In this document: one piece after another, positions 34,762-45,377 of the stretch | Position numbering within the stretch: the stretch's first letter is position 1 | Layout: every line of letters starts with the position of its first letter | Assembly (NCBI GenBank): GCA_964581115.1 | Contig: CAZOMY010000019.1 | Location: 1-55,586 of the forward strand | DNA length: 55,586 nucleotides | Reading direction: 5' to 3' | Source of the DNA: 2-02-FULL-55-14 sp964581115 | GTDB taxonomy: Bacteria; Bacteroidota; Ignavibacteria; UBA10030 | Notes under the pieces: generated by a model | The model's input: the letters and a program-made list of their open reading frames with translations, nothing else | What the model was told of the DNA's origin: nothing | Database searches by the model: none | Position numbers and translations under genes: made by a program

Positions 34762-35967
34762 TCACTTCCCACCGCTTTGCATCCGCTTCGCTACTTCCTC
34801 ATTCGCTTCCCACACGCGCAACAGGTTCTCGCCGCAGATCTTCTTGATATCCTCGTCGGAGTACTTCCTGCGCAAGAGCTCCTCGATCAGGTTTGGATAG
34901 TCCGCCACGGATTTCAGTCCGACGGGCAGTGAGTCCCCCACGCCGTCGAAATCGGATCCGATCCCGACGTGGTCGATCCCGGTCAGACGCACGATGTGGT
35001 CGATGTGGTCCGCCACGTCGGCAACCGTGGCGTACGGCGTAGGATGCTCGCGCTGATACCCCTTGATCAGTTCCTGCGCCCGTGGGTCGGAGAAGCGCAG
35101 ACCCTTGGAACGAAGGAGCCGCATGAGCTCGCGACGGGCCGTCTCCTCGTATTCCCGGAATCTGGCCGTCAGGAACGACGAGCCGAAGTTCACCATGACC
35201 ACGCCCCCTTTTGCAGCGATGGCCTTGATGAGTTCGTCTGAGAGGTTCCGCTCAAAGCCGGGGGTGAACGCGCGACAGGACGAATGCGACGCGATGATGG
35301 GTGCTTGCGACACCCGGAGGCAATCCTCCACCGCAGCGTCCGTAAGATGGGAGGCGTCCACCATGATGCCCCACCGGTTCATTTCAATGACCACCTGCTC
35401 GCCGAAGGGGCTCAAGCCGCCCCATGGTCTGGTCGAGTCGTACGATGCGTCGCTGATGTGGTTGGCGTTGGCGTGCGCCAACGTGATATAGCGGATACCC
35501 CTGTCGGCGAAGTACTTCACATTTTCCAGCTTTCGCTCGATCGGCGATCCGTTCTCCATGCCCATCGGGAGTGAGATCAGTCCTTTGGCGAAATTGGCCC
35601 GGACCTGCGCCGGAGTCGCGGCCATGGCAAATCTGTCCTTATGCCACCGGGCGAGATTCTCGACGAACATGATCAAGGTATCGGCCAACGCCTTGGCTCC
35701 GTTGTCTTCCTTTTCCGAGGGGACATAGATGGCCATGAACGGTGCATCGAGCCCTCCGACACGAGCCCGCGGATAGTCGAACTCCCCGCCGGGAGCAGAT
35801 GTGGAGACATCTTCCCACTTCTCCCGGATGCGGTACGGCACGTCGACGTGGCCGTCGACGATGATGACCTGTCGCGCCAGCTGGCGGGCACGCTCCAGAA
35901 TGGGGTCCGGGGACTGCGCACCGATGACAGTCGAGAGCGAGAGGAGGAGGCCGAGGATGGGTTTCAT
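34762..35967 (-). CDS. Exported membrane dipeptidase (M19, renal-dipeptidase family)
   Basis: A 401-residue zinc dipeptidase. The signal peptide ends near VIGAQ. The metal-binding DGHVDVPYRI motif, the bridging Glu segment, ASHSSCRAF and the late GSDFDGVGDSLPVGL are characteristic of M19, which cleaves dipeptides including L-D and D-amino-acid-containing ones. Start ATG 35967 begins the signal peptide. The open frame to 36072 crosses the likely promoter (TTGCAT, 17 bases, TAATCT reading leftward). With the M55 enzyme it would break down D-amino-acid peptides in the periplasm. Confidence 0.93.
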   Translation of the reverse strand: MKPILGLLLSLSTVIGAQSPDPILERARQLARQVIIVDGHVDVPYRIREKWEDVSTSAPGGEFDYPRARVGGLDAPFMAIYVPSEKEDNGAKALADTLIMFVENLARWHKDRFAMAATPAQVRANFAKGLISLPMGMENGSPIERKLENVKYFADRGIRYITLAHANANHISDASYDSTRPWGGLSPFGEQVVIEMNRWGIMVDASHLTDAAVEDCLRVSQAPIIASHSSCRAFTPGFERNLSDELIKAIAAKGGVVMVNFGSSFLTARFREYEETARRELMRLLRSKGLRFSDPRAQELIKGYQREHPTPYATVADVADHIDHIVRLTGIDHVGIGSDFDGVGDSLPVGLKSVADYPNLIEELLRRKYSDEDIKKICGENLLRVWEANEEVAKRMQSGGK

Positions 35968-36145
35968 GTTCGATCGTAGTCTTGGCAACGGGGTCAGATT
36001 AGCTCGAATCAGCGTGAAATGCAACGGCACTGGACCGAACGACTTCTTGATTCTCGGGTCAATTCTCGCCAAGTTCGATCGTATTTGATCCCCGCGAATG
36101 AACCATCACTCTTGATAGCGCCACCTCCACAACCGTGTATCGACC

Positions 36146-36646
36146 ATGCAACGCATGACGCTTGACGACGCCCTGGCGACCCTTCGCCGGATGCTCAAAG
36201 AATCCGAATACTGCTTCTTCCTCACCCACGGCGAAGGGGGCGAGATCCAGGCGCGCCTTATGCAGCCGTTCACCCCGGAAGCCGATTTCACGCTGTGGTT
36301 CGGGGCGGCGCCCAACTCGCGCAAGGTGAAGGAGATCAAGAAGAACGCGAACGGCACGATCTCCATCATGAACCCGAAGAATGCCGGCTACGCTTCGTTC
36401 GTAGGAACGATGACGATCGTGAATGATGCTGCCAAGAAGGCGCAGTACTGGCGCGCGGATTGGACCGACCTGTACCCCGGCGGCCCGGACGCGGACGATT
36501 ACGTGCTCATCAAATTCACGCCGGCACGCATCGAAATGATGGACTTCTTCAACGAAACGCAGGGACGGCCGTACGCGCTCAAGCCGGTGGGATTGGAGAG
36601 GAGCGGAAGCGGGTGGAAGCTCATCGAAGATGTGAGCGGGCTTTGA
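36146..36646 (+). CDS. PNPOx-like (general stress protein 26 type) flavin-binding protein
   Basis: A 166-residue split-barrel protein of the pyridoxamine-5'-phosphate-oxidase-like superfamily. The first strand region (SEYCFFLTHGEGGEIQARLMQP), FTLWFGAAPNSRKVKEIKKN and the later ADDYVLIKFTPARIEMMDF fit the stress-protein-26 subgroup that binds FMN or F420. Enzymatic activity of this subgroup is mostly unassigned. The start at 36146 or the ATG at 36155 are both possible. It stands alone between the divergent M19 gene and a heptamer array. Confidence 0.82.
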   Translation: MQRMTLDDALATLRRMLKESEYCFFLTHGEGGEIQARLMQPFTPEADFTLWFGAAPNSRKVKEIKKNANGTISIMNPKNAGYASFVGTMTIVNDAAKKAQYWRADWTDLYPGGPDADDYVLIKFTPARIEMMDFFNETQGRPYALKPVGLERSGSGWKLIEDVSGL

Positions 36647-36657
36647 GACAATACCCT

Positions 36658-36697
36658 AGAGTCGAGACTCCAGACTCCAGACTCCAAACTCCAAACA
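36658..36697. repeat. Degenerate 7-bp array (AGACTCC type)
   Basis: Five units of AGACTCC/AAACTCC in tandem directly after the PNPOx-like gene. The remainder of 36647-36999 holds the hairpin at 36767 and otherwise nothing that I can call. Confidence 0.8.
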
Positions 36698-36766
36698 GAC
36701 GGCAAGGGGGACCTTGGAGCAAGACGGTCAAACGGTCCAAAGCTCTGAGCCATCCTTCAGAAGGAA

Positions 36767-36800
36767 AACGGGTCGTTCTCGATGATGAGGACGACCCGTT
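36767..36800 (-). terminator. Strong hairpin, likely nrdJ terminator
   Basis: A 14-bp stem (36767-36780 with 36787-36800, one wobble) around a 6-base loop. Read on the minus strand the stem is followed by TTTTCCTTC, a usable U-tract, 200 bases after the nrdJ stop. It may also block readthrough from the PNPOx-like gene on the plus strand. Confidence 0.65.
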
Positions 36801-36999
36801 CGTGTATCTTGTCGGTACAGCAGAGTCGAGGCATTGACATCACCCCAGTACTCTTCCCTCCAACTGATTCCTTTCGCTTCGCACCGCCGAAGGTCCAGGG
36901 TGATTGAAGCGTGGCCTGCCGGACATCGGTGAGCTCAGTCGAGCCGTGGGCAGAAGTGGATCAACTTCTCGAACTGAGCATCCTCTCTCCTATCAGTCT

Positions 37000-39759
<2,760 letters not shown>

Positions 39760-40041
39760 GTTCTCTCCCCTGAAACGGACTTGGTTAATAATAAGGTGAT
39801 CTTCGACGTCTACCGGCATCGCGCGCCAGAGTATGGCAGGGCCATTCTGAGAAGAGCAAAAAAGACCCCCCCGCCGCAGCCGTCACCTGGAGGCCACGCG
39901 CATCTGCCGTACGATCGCTACTCTCGTTAGATAAGGAACAGGTGGTGACAGCGCTTGCTTCTGGAGAACAACCGGTCGCACATCCTCTGAAAATGGCTAG
40001 GTGGGGCTCCCGCACCCGGTCGTTTTGAAGCTCTGTAAGTG
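39760..40041 (-). promoter_or_regulatory. Long structured leader of nrdJ (candidate riboswitch)
   Basis: From the predicted start near 40041 to the ATG the nrdJ mRNA has about 280 untranslated bases. Read on the minus strand, ACCGG and CCGGT enclose an internal stem GGTG/CACC and a loop, and CACCTG (around 39939-39944) can pair with CAGGTG (around 39884-39889), which otherwise lies in the loop of the terminator at 39858-39895. Alternative pairing plus a terminator is the layout of a transcriptional riboswitch or attenuator. I see no classic cobalamin-riboswitch B12 box. It may correspond to an nrdJ-associated RNA motif, which I cannot verify. Confidence 0.5.
39858..39895 (-). terminator. Terminator-like hairpin inside the nrdJ leader
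   Basis: On the minus strand GGCCTCC (39895-39889) pairs with GGGGGTC (39870-39864), allowing G-U pairs, and six T residues follow (39863-39858). It lies about 100 bases before the nrdJ start codon, so it would stop transcription before the gene unless an alternative structure forms. Confidence 0.5.
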
Positions 40042-40047
40042 GGGATG

Positions 40048-40076
40048 AATATATACGGTTGCGGTCCGTTTGTCAA
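40048..40076 (-). promoter_or_regulatory. Strong sigma70-type promoter of nrdJ
   Basis: On the minus strand TTGACA (40076-40071), exactly 17 bases, TATATT (40053-40048). This is the best promoter match in the window. The plus-strand side of the same gap (40080-40295) contains TTGACA at 40142-40147 but no convincing -10 for the acyl-CoA synthetase gene. Confidence 0.8.
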
Positions 40077-40295
40077 GTTAATTCTCAAGAAATGGACCCT
40101 TCAAGCGGCACTTGAAAGATCTTGCACGATGCAGAATTCACTTGACAGTACCTTAACACAACCGTGAACTCAAACAATAGTTCAATCTTGAACCAACGAC
40201 CCGACGGCACGACGCCAAGGCTCGCATGCACGATTGCGCCTTCTCTTCTCCCCCCGTACTTTGAACCGCGCCACTCACGACTACGACCCTCATCA

Positions 40296-42110
40296 ATGAC
40301 CTCCGCACTTCCATTCTCGACGATCATCGAAATGTACCGTTCCGTTATTTCGCGCTTCTCAGGCGAGCGGCGACCCTTCTTGATGCACAAGGTGGACGGA
40401 GCGTACCGCGGCATCTCTTTCGGAGAGTTCCAACGTCTCGTCGAGCGCTTTGCGGGGGGGCTCGCGTCTCTCGGCATCGAAAAGGGCGACCGCGTTGCGA
40501 TCGTGTCGGAGAACCGGCCCGAGTGGGTCGTTGCCGATATGGCCATCGTTGGACTTGGAGCCGTGGACGTTCCCGTCTATCCGACCCTTACGCCAAAGCA
40601 ACTCGAGTTCATTTTCAATGACGCCGGGGTCTCGGCCGTCATCGTATCCAATCAGTTCCAACTCGGCAAAGTGCAGAAGATCCGCAACGAGGTCCGCTCA
40701 CTGCAACACGTCATTCTGATGACGGAGAAGGGAAACGAGGATCCCCGCGTTCTCGCCATGTCGAGTGTCTTCGACCTCGGCGACGCCTTCGAACGCCAAC
40801 ATCCGGGCTTCTTCACAGCATCGGCCGAGCGCGTCCGGCCCGACGACCTCCTCACGATCATCTACACGTCGGGTACGACCGGCAACCCGAAAGGCGTGAT
40901 GCTCACCCACCAGAACATGGTCAGCAATGTTCTCGCTTCGGCGAGCGTCATTCCCTTCGGTCCATCGGATGTCTTCTTGTCCTTCCTGCCGCTTTGCCAC
41001 TCATTCGAGCGGATGGCCGGCTACTACACGGCCATGTCGCTCGGCGCCACGATCGCGTACGCCGAGAGTATCGATACCGTTCGCGACAACCTCATGGAGG
41101 TCCACCCCACGATCGTCACCACCGTCCCGCGCCTGTTCGAACGCATCCACAGCCGATTGATGAAGCAGGTCGAATCATCGCCGCATCCGCGCCAGAGGAT
41201 CTTTCACTGGGCCGTGGCTGTCGGGCGGGAGTACGCCCGCGCCCGTCGGCGACAACGACTCACCACCGGCCTCCGGCTCAAACACGCGCTGGCCGATCGA
41301 CTCGTCTACGCCAAGTTGCGGGAACGGACCGGCGGTCGCATCCGGTTCTTCGTCTCCGGCGGTGCCGCCCTCCCCCGCGAGTTGGGGGAATTCTTCGAAG
41401 CGGTGGGCATCAGGATCATCGAGGGATATGGCCTGACCGAAACTTCGCCCGTCCTTACCGTCAATCGGCTGGACGACTATCGGTTCGGTACAGTCGGGAA
41501 GGCCATTCCTGGCGTCGAGATCAAGATCGCCGAAGACGGTGAGATCCTGGCCAAAGGGCCGAACATTATGAAAGGGTACTACAACAATCCCAAGGCCACG
41601 GCCGAGGTCATTGACAAGGATGGCTGGTTCCACACCGGCGACATCGGCATGTTCGATGCCGAGGGTCACCTCATGATCACCGACCGGAAAAAGCATCTGT
41701 TCGTCAGTTCCGGCGGCAAGAACATCGCACCCCAGCCCATCGAGAATCTGTTCCTGCAGAGCAAGTACATCGACCAGTTCGTCCTCATCGGCGACGGCCG
41801 CATGTTCTGCACGGCCCTCATCGTGCCTGAGTTCGACATTCTGCGCGAGTACACGACAGCCCGCGGCATCGTCGAGACCGCCGAGGACGACCTCATTGCG
41901 AACATCGACGTGCGTCAGCTATTCCAGGATGAGATCGACCGGCTTCAACGAGATCTGCCCCACTATGAGCGCGTGCGCCGGTTCGAACTGCTCCCGACCC
42001 CGCTGACGGTCGAAGCAGGCGAGATCACTCCTACGCTGAAGGTGAAGCGGAAGGTGGTGGAACAGCAGTATAGCCATCTGATCGAGAGGATGTATGAAGG
42101 AACGAGCTGA
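40296..42110 (+). CDS. Long-chain fatty acid-CoA ligase (AMP-forming)
   Basis: A 604-residue adenylate-forming enzyme of the FadD15/long-chain acyl-CoA synthetase type, activating fatty acids via acyl-AMP. The ATP-binding P-loop YTSGTTGNPKG is at 190-200. FVSGGAALPRELGEFFEAVGIRIIEGYGLTETSP, GWFHTGDIG and the DRKKHLFVSSGGKNIAPQPIEN hinge follow in order. The C-terminal catalytic-lysine region (TPTLKVKRKVV) is intact. Start ATG 40296 matches the family N-terminus, since the open frame back to 40164 is not conserved-looking. The enzyme works at the inner face of the membrane. Length is typical. Confidence 0.95.
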   Translation: MTSALPFSTIIEMYRSVISRFSGERRPFLMHKVDGAYRGISFGEFQRLVERFAGGLASLGIEKGDRVAIVSENRPEWVVADMAIVGLGAVDVPVYPTLTPKQLEFIFNDAGVSAVIVSNQFQLGKVQKIRNEVRSLQHVILMTEKGNEDPRVLAMSSVFDLGDAFERQHPGFFTASAERVRPDDLLTIIYTSGTTGNPKGVMLTHQNMVSNVLASASVIPFGPSDVFLSFLPLCHSFERMAGYYTAMSLGATIAYAESIDTVRDNLMEVHPTIVTTVPRLFERIHSRLMKQVESSPHPRQRIFHWAVAVGREYARARRRQRLTTGLRLKHALADRLVYAKLRERTGGRIRFFVSGGAALPRELGEFFEAVGIRIIEGYGLTETSPVLTVNRLDDYRFGTVGKAIPGVEIKIAEDGEILAKGPNIMKGYYNNPKATAEVIDKDGWFHTGDIGMFDAEGHLMITDRKKHLFVSSGGKNIAPQPIENLFLQSKYIDQFVLIGDGRMFCTALIVPEFDILREYTTARGIVETAEDDLIANIDVRQLFQDEIDRLQRDLPHYERVRRFELLPTPLTVEAGEITPTLKVKRKVVEQQYSHLIERMYEGTS

Positions 42111-42117
42111 GGGAAGC

Positions 42118-42160
42118 GGTGAGCAGTGATCAATGACCAGTGATCAGTGAGCGGTGACAG
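42118..42160. repeat. Degenerate 7-bp array (TGATCAG type)
   Basis: Six units (TGAGCAG, TGATCAA, TGACCAG, TGATCAG, TGAGCGG and a partial) directly after the acyl-CoA synthetase stop. It has the same unit as the array at 26599-26682. Confidence 0.8.
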
Positions 42161-42249
42161 AGGGTAGCCGCTTCAATGGAAGGTTGGGCACATGATTCTC
42201 GCCTTGACCGAGCATTCTTCGGAGATCAATGTGTTGGTCGCGAAACACC

Positions 42250-42285
42250 AAGGGCGCAGACGGTCCGTTGGCCTCCTGCGCCCTT
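42250..42285. terminator. Hairpin between convergent genes
   Basis: A perfect 10-bp stem (AAGGGCGCAG 42250-42259 with CTGCGCCCTT 42276-42285) with a 16-base loop, between the acyl-CoA synthetase (+) and the SPOR lipoprotein (-). A TTTCGTGCTT-rich degenerate stretch (42298-42345) follows. Confidence 0.55.
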
Positions 42286-42356
42286 CGAATCTCGATCTTC
42301 TCAGTTCTCTGCTTGTTTCGTGCTTGGCATTTCGTGCTTCGGAACTCTCGGCCTCT

Positions 42357-42902
42357 CTACTCCCGTCTTGACACCGGCACCCATTTCCTCCTTACCACTT
42401 TATCGGGCACGACCCAGGCGTCCGGATACCCCCCTTCCTGTATGTGCGGCAGGCGCTGGTTCGCATCGAGCCGTGTCGTGAAATCCCCCACCCTCACCTT
42501 GTAGACGGGCGGGTCGTAGACAACGTAGACGGTGTCGGCAGTGAACATCGTCTGCGCGGCGGCTTTGACGGCCCCGGCATCGTCGATGCTCGACGTCGAG
42601 GAGATCTGGATGCGGAATCCCAGGATGGTCTCCTCTTCCAAGACAAGGCTGTCCTTTGGTATCTCCAAAGCCTGCCGTTCGCGTTCGGCCTCATGCACCC
42701 GCCGGACAGAATCGACCTCCGCGTCGAATATCGCCGGGCGAAGGGTCGATTCGTAGTACGACATCGGATGCTTCGTGGGTTCCTTTCGGACCTGGCGCTC
42801 CGCCGCTGGAACCGTCGGTCGTACCGCCTCCTCTCCCCCGCCACAACCAACAGCAAACGAGGCGGCCAGGGCGATCAGGGCTTTTTGTACGTGACCCAGC
42901 AT
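42357..42902 (-). CDS. SPOR-domain lipoprotein
   Basis: A 181-residue lipoprotein (signal peptide and lipobox AVGC at about residue 20) with a charged linker and a C-terminal SPOR-like domain: LGFRIQISSTSSIDDA, VYVVYDPPVYKVRVGDFTTRLDAN. SPOR domains bind septal peptidoglycan stripped of stem peptides, so the protein likely acts at the division site or envelope. The reading frame begins inside the end of the upstream SPOR gene (28-base overlap), so the two are coupled. Confidence 0.8.
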   Translation of the reverse strand: MLGHVQKALIALAASFAVGCGGGEEAVRPTVPAAERQVRKEPTKHPMSYYESTLRPAIFDAEVDSVRRVHEAERERQALEIPKDSLVLEEETILGFRIQISSTSSIDDAGAVKAAAQTMFTADTVYVVYDPPVYKVRVGDFTTRLDANQRLPHIQEGGYPDAWVVPDKVVRRKWVPVSRRE

Positions 42903-43423
42903 AACCCAAACGCAATGGAATCGGATGCGATCAGCCGCCGACGCAATGCAGAAGCATCAGAAAGTCTGGAGAACCTGCCGATCGTCACGCGATAGAGCTT
43001 GTCGACCGCGTGGTAGTCGTTATAGACCGGTTGTGTGGAGAACTGCCTCTTGACGGAACGCTGCAACCGCAGGGCGTTCGACGCCCGGGCAAAGGCCCCA
43101 ACCTGCACTGTGTACATGGCGTTCGCCGGTTTCACGAGCGCAGCAGGGCGAACAGGCTGACGGGTCTTGCGTGCCGTAGCGGCCCGCACGGTATCCTTGC
43201 TGCTCCGCACCCGGGGAACTGAGCGCGTGCGCTTGGGGGCGACAATCGTGGTTTCGGGCCGAACGGTCGGCTGAAGCGCTGGTTCGGCCACGGATGGAGG
43301 GACCATCTCGCGTTGCGGGTCGATGGCGCGATTGCTCGCGCCAGTCTCGGCCGAGCTACATCCCGAAATGAGTCCTGAGAAGACGACGATGACCGTCGAA
43401 ACGAGAGAGATCCAGCGGCTCAT
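42875..43423 (-). CDS. SPOR-domain lipoprotein
   Basis: A 182-residue lipoprotein with lipobox LISGC (C22). A long Pro/Arg-rich, probably disordered linker (about 25-100) leads to a canonical SPOR domain: AMYTVQVGAFARASNALRLQRSVKRQF, then VYNDYHAVDKLYRVTIGRFSRLSDASALRRRL. It is the first gene of a two-gene unit with another SPOR lipoprotein. A sigma70-like promoter lies 37 bases upstream. Its role is peptidoglycan binding, probably in cell division. Confidence 0.87.
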   Translation of the reverse strand: MSRWISLVSTVIVVFSGLISGCSSAETGASNRAIDPQREMVPPSVAEPALQPTVRPETTIVAPKRTRSVPRVRSSKDTVRAATARKTRQPVRPAALVKPANAMYTVQVGAFARASNALRLQRSVKRQFSTQPVYNDYHAVDKLYRVTIGRFSRLSDASALRRRLIASDSIAFGLCWVTYKKP

Positions 43424-43459
43424 GTCAGGATGGGCGATTCAGAGATGAAGAACGGCATC

Positions 43460-43487
43460 AATATACCAGAATTTGAGAGACATCCAA
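43460..43487 (-). promoter_or_regulatory. Candidate promoter of the SPOR lipoprotein pair
   Basis: On the minus strand TTGGAT (43487-43482), 16 bases, TATATT (43465-43460), giving a leader of about 30 bases. Confidence 0.5.
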
Positions 43488-43713
43488 GGTGAGCCCCGCC
43501 CGCAATCATGCTCTGATGGCACAATGCGTGGATGCAACATTTCCAAGGATGCATGATCGATTGCTGGCGACTTACGTTCTTTCGATGCGTCGTTGCGAGG
43601 GTGATCCCAGACAGGACCGGTCGGACCTTCCACCCGACACCGCGGGCTTGGTGCTGTCTTGACTTGCCTCCTCAAATTGCTTAATTTTGAATGATTTTTG
43701 GGATTTTTCATTC

Positions 43714-44760
43714 GTGCAAACGCCAGCAAAACGAGCGGAAAGCTTGAACGAGCGGGAGGAAAGCGTCCTCCGGCATGTGGTCTACAATTTCATCCAGACC
43801 GCGGTGCCGGTGGGATCGCGATTCATTTCTCGTCATTTCGAGTCGCACCTGAGCCCGGCCACCATTCGCAACGTTATGTCGGACCTCGAGGAGGCCGGCT
43901 ACCTGTCTCATCCTCACACGTCAGCAGGCCGCATCCCTACCGACCTTGGTTACCGGTACTACGTCGACTATTTGATGGAGGTGGAGCAGTTGACGGTGCG
44001 CGATGAGGAGGCGATCAAGAGCCAGCTCTCCGGCGCGAGCGACCCGACGGAACTGTTGCGCGAGACCTCCAAGCTGCTCGGCAAGATCACGCACCATCTG
44101 TCGATTGTGACCTCGCCCCAATTGAACGCGGGGATCTTGGAAAAGATCGAGCTTGTGCCGGTCTCCAGCTCCAAGATCCTTGTTATCATTTCGGTCCGGT
44201 CGGGTCTGGTCCGGACCATCATGCTTGAAGTGGGGGCCGAGCTCCGCCGTGAGGTCCTCGACCAGGTGGCACGTCTTTTAAATGAGCGCCTGTCGGGGCT
44301 TACGCTTCTGCAGGTGCGCGAAACGTTCGCCGAGCGGGTTCGGGACCTCCAATCTGAAGGCACGGGGCTGGTTCGCCTCTTTATTGAATCCGTCGACCAA
44401 TTGTTTACCGACGCCCGCGAGGGGGAGAAGGTGCACATCGGCGGAGCGGCCAACATCATTGAACAACCCGAGTTCGTCGACCCGCGCAAATTCCGCAGCG
44501 TTATCGAGCTCATCGAGAACGAAGAGATCATTGTCCACCTGCTGGAGCGCCATGACGACCCTTCGAAGAACGTCGTGGTCACGATCGGAAGAGAGAATGC
44601 GGGCGACGCGCCCGACATCAGCCTGATGACGGCGACCTACGACGTCAACGGCGTCACGGGGCGGGTCGGCATCATCGGCCCCAAGCGGATGAACTACGCC
44701 AGGATGATCCCCTTGGTGGACCATGTCGCAAGAACCATCGCCCGAATCCTGGCTTCATAG
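43714..44760 (+). CDS. hrcA: Heat-inducible transcription repressor HrcA
   Basis: A 348-residue repressor of chaperone genes. The N-terminal winged helix (SLNEREESVLRHVVYNFIQTAVPVGSRFISR and SPATIRNVMSDLEEAGYLSHPHTSAGRIPTDLGYRYYVDYL) is textbook HrcA, followed by the GAF-like dimerisation region and the C-terminal RVGIIGPKRMNYARMIPLVDHVA. The start is GTG 43714, with a weak GGGA ten bases upstream. TTG 43687 is the in-frame alternative. TTGACT (43659-43664) with a TAATTT (43682-43687) may be the promoter. I looked for the CIRCE operator (TTAGCACTC-N9-GAGTGCTAA) and did not find it here. First gene of hrcA-grpE-dnaJ. Confidence 0.95.
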   Translation: MQTPAKRAESLNEREESVLRHVVYNFIQTAVPVGSRFISRHFESHLSPATIRNVMSDLEEAGYLSHPHTSAGRIPTDLGYRYYVDYLMEVEQLTVRDEEAIKSQLSGASDPTELLRETSKLLGKITHHLSIVTSPQLNAGILEKIELVPVSSSKILVIISVRSGLVRTIMLEVGAELRREVLDQVARLLNERLSGLTLLQVRETFAERVRDLQSEGTGLVRLFIESVDQLFTDAREGEKVHIGGAANIIEQPEFVDPRKFRSVIELIENEEIIVHLLERHDDPSKNVVVTIGRENAGDAPDISLMTATYDVNGVTGRVGIIGPKRMNYARMIPLVDHVARTIARILAS

Positions 44761-44773
44761 CGTCTGGAAACGT

Positions 44774-45370
44774 ATGACGGAACCGAACGACGGCGCCACG
44801 CCGACACCGAACGATACCCCGCTTACCACACCGACGGAGACTGACACGCCGGCTTCTTCGGGAATGCCGGCCAGCGAGCCCGCACCCGCCGCCAGCGCTG
44901 AAGAGGCGGCCCTTCAACAGCAGCTGTCGCAGCTCAAGGACCTTTTGCTTCGGCGATCGGCCGAGTTCGAGAACTACAAGCGCCGCGTCGAGCAGGAATT
45001 GCTGACGACGATCCGAATGGCGAACGAGGGACTCGTCCTCGCCATCCTCCCCATCATGGACGATCTGGAGCGTTCCTTAAAGGCCGGTACGTCTTCAAAC
45101 GACCCGACGGCGTTCTACCGCGGCGTCGAGTTGATCGCCCAGAAGCTTCTCAAAGTGCTCGAGAGCCAGGGCGTGCGGGCGTTCGAGTCCAACGGCCAGC
45201 CATTCGACGTTCACCGGCACGATGCGCTCCTGCAGGTGCCCAAGGCCGACGTGCCGCCGCACACGATCATCGAAGAGGTCGAGCGCGGCTACGAGATGCA
45301 CGACAAAGTGATCCGGCACGCCAAGGTCGTGGTGTCGGCCGCGCCGCCAAACCCGTCCGAGGAGACCTGA
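44774..45370 (+). CDS. grpE: Nucleotide exchange factor GrpE
   Basis: A 198-residue cochaperone that releases ADP from DnaK. A disordered Thr/Pro/Ala-rich N-terminus (1-45) is followed by the long dimerisation coiled coil (EEAALQQQLSQLKDLLLRRSAEFENYKRRVEQE) and the beta domain ending GYEMHDKVIRHAKVVVS, the family signature. Start ATG 44774 is 14 bases after the hrcA stop. The frame upstream to 44723 would overlap hrcA. dnaK is not in the window. Confidence 0.96.
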   Translation: MTEPNDGATPTPNDTPLTTPTETDTPASSGMPASEPAPAASAEEAALQQQLSQLKDLLLRRSAEFENYKRRVEQELLTTIRMANEGLVLAILPIMDDLERSLKAGTSSNDPTAFYRGVELIAQKLLKVLESQGVRAFESNGQPFDVHRHDALLQVPKADVPPHTIIEEVERGYEMHDKVIRHAKVVVSAAPPNPSEET

Positions 45371-45377
45371 GGACCGT

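Noticed and set aside
39760..40041. Classic cobalamin riboswitch in the nrdJ leader
   Set aside because: The conserved B12 box (GCCACTGG-like) and the usual core are not visible by eye, so I only call a candidate structured leader.
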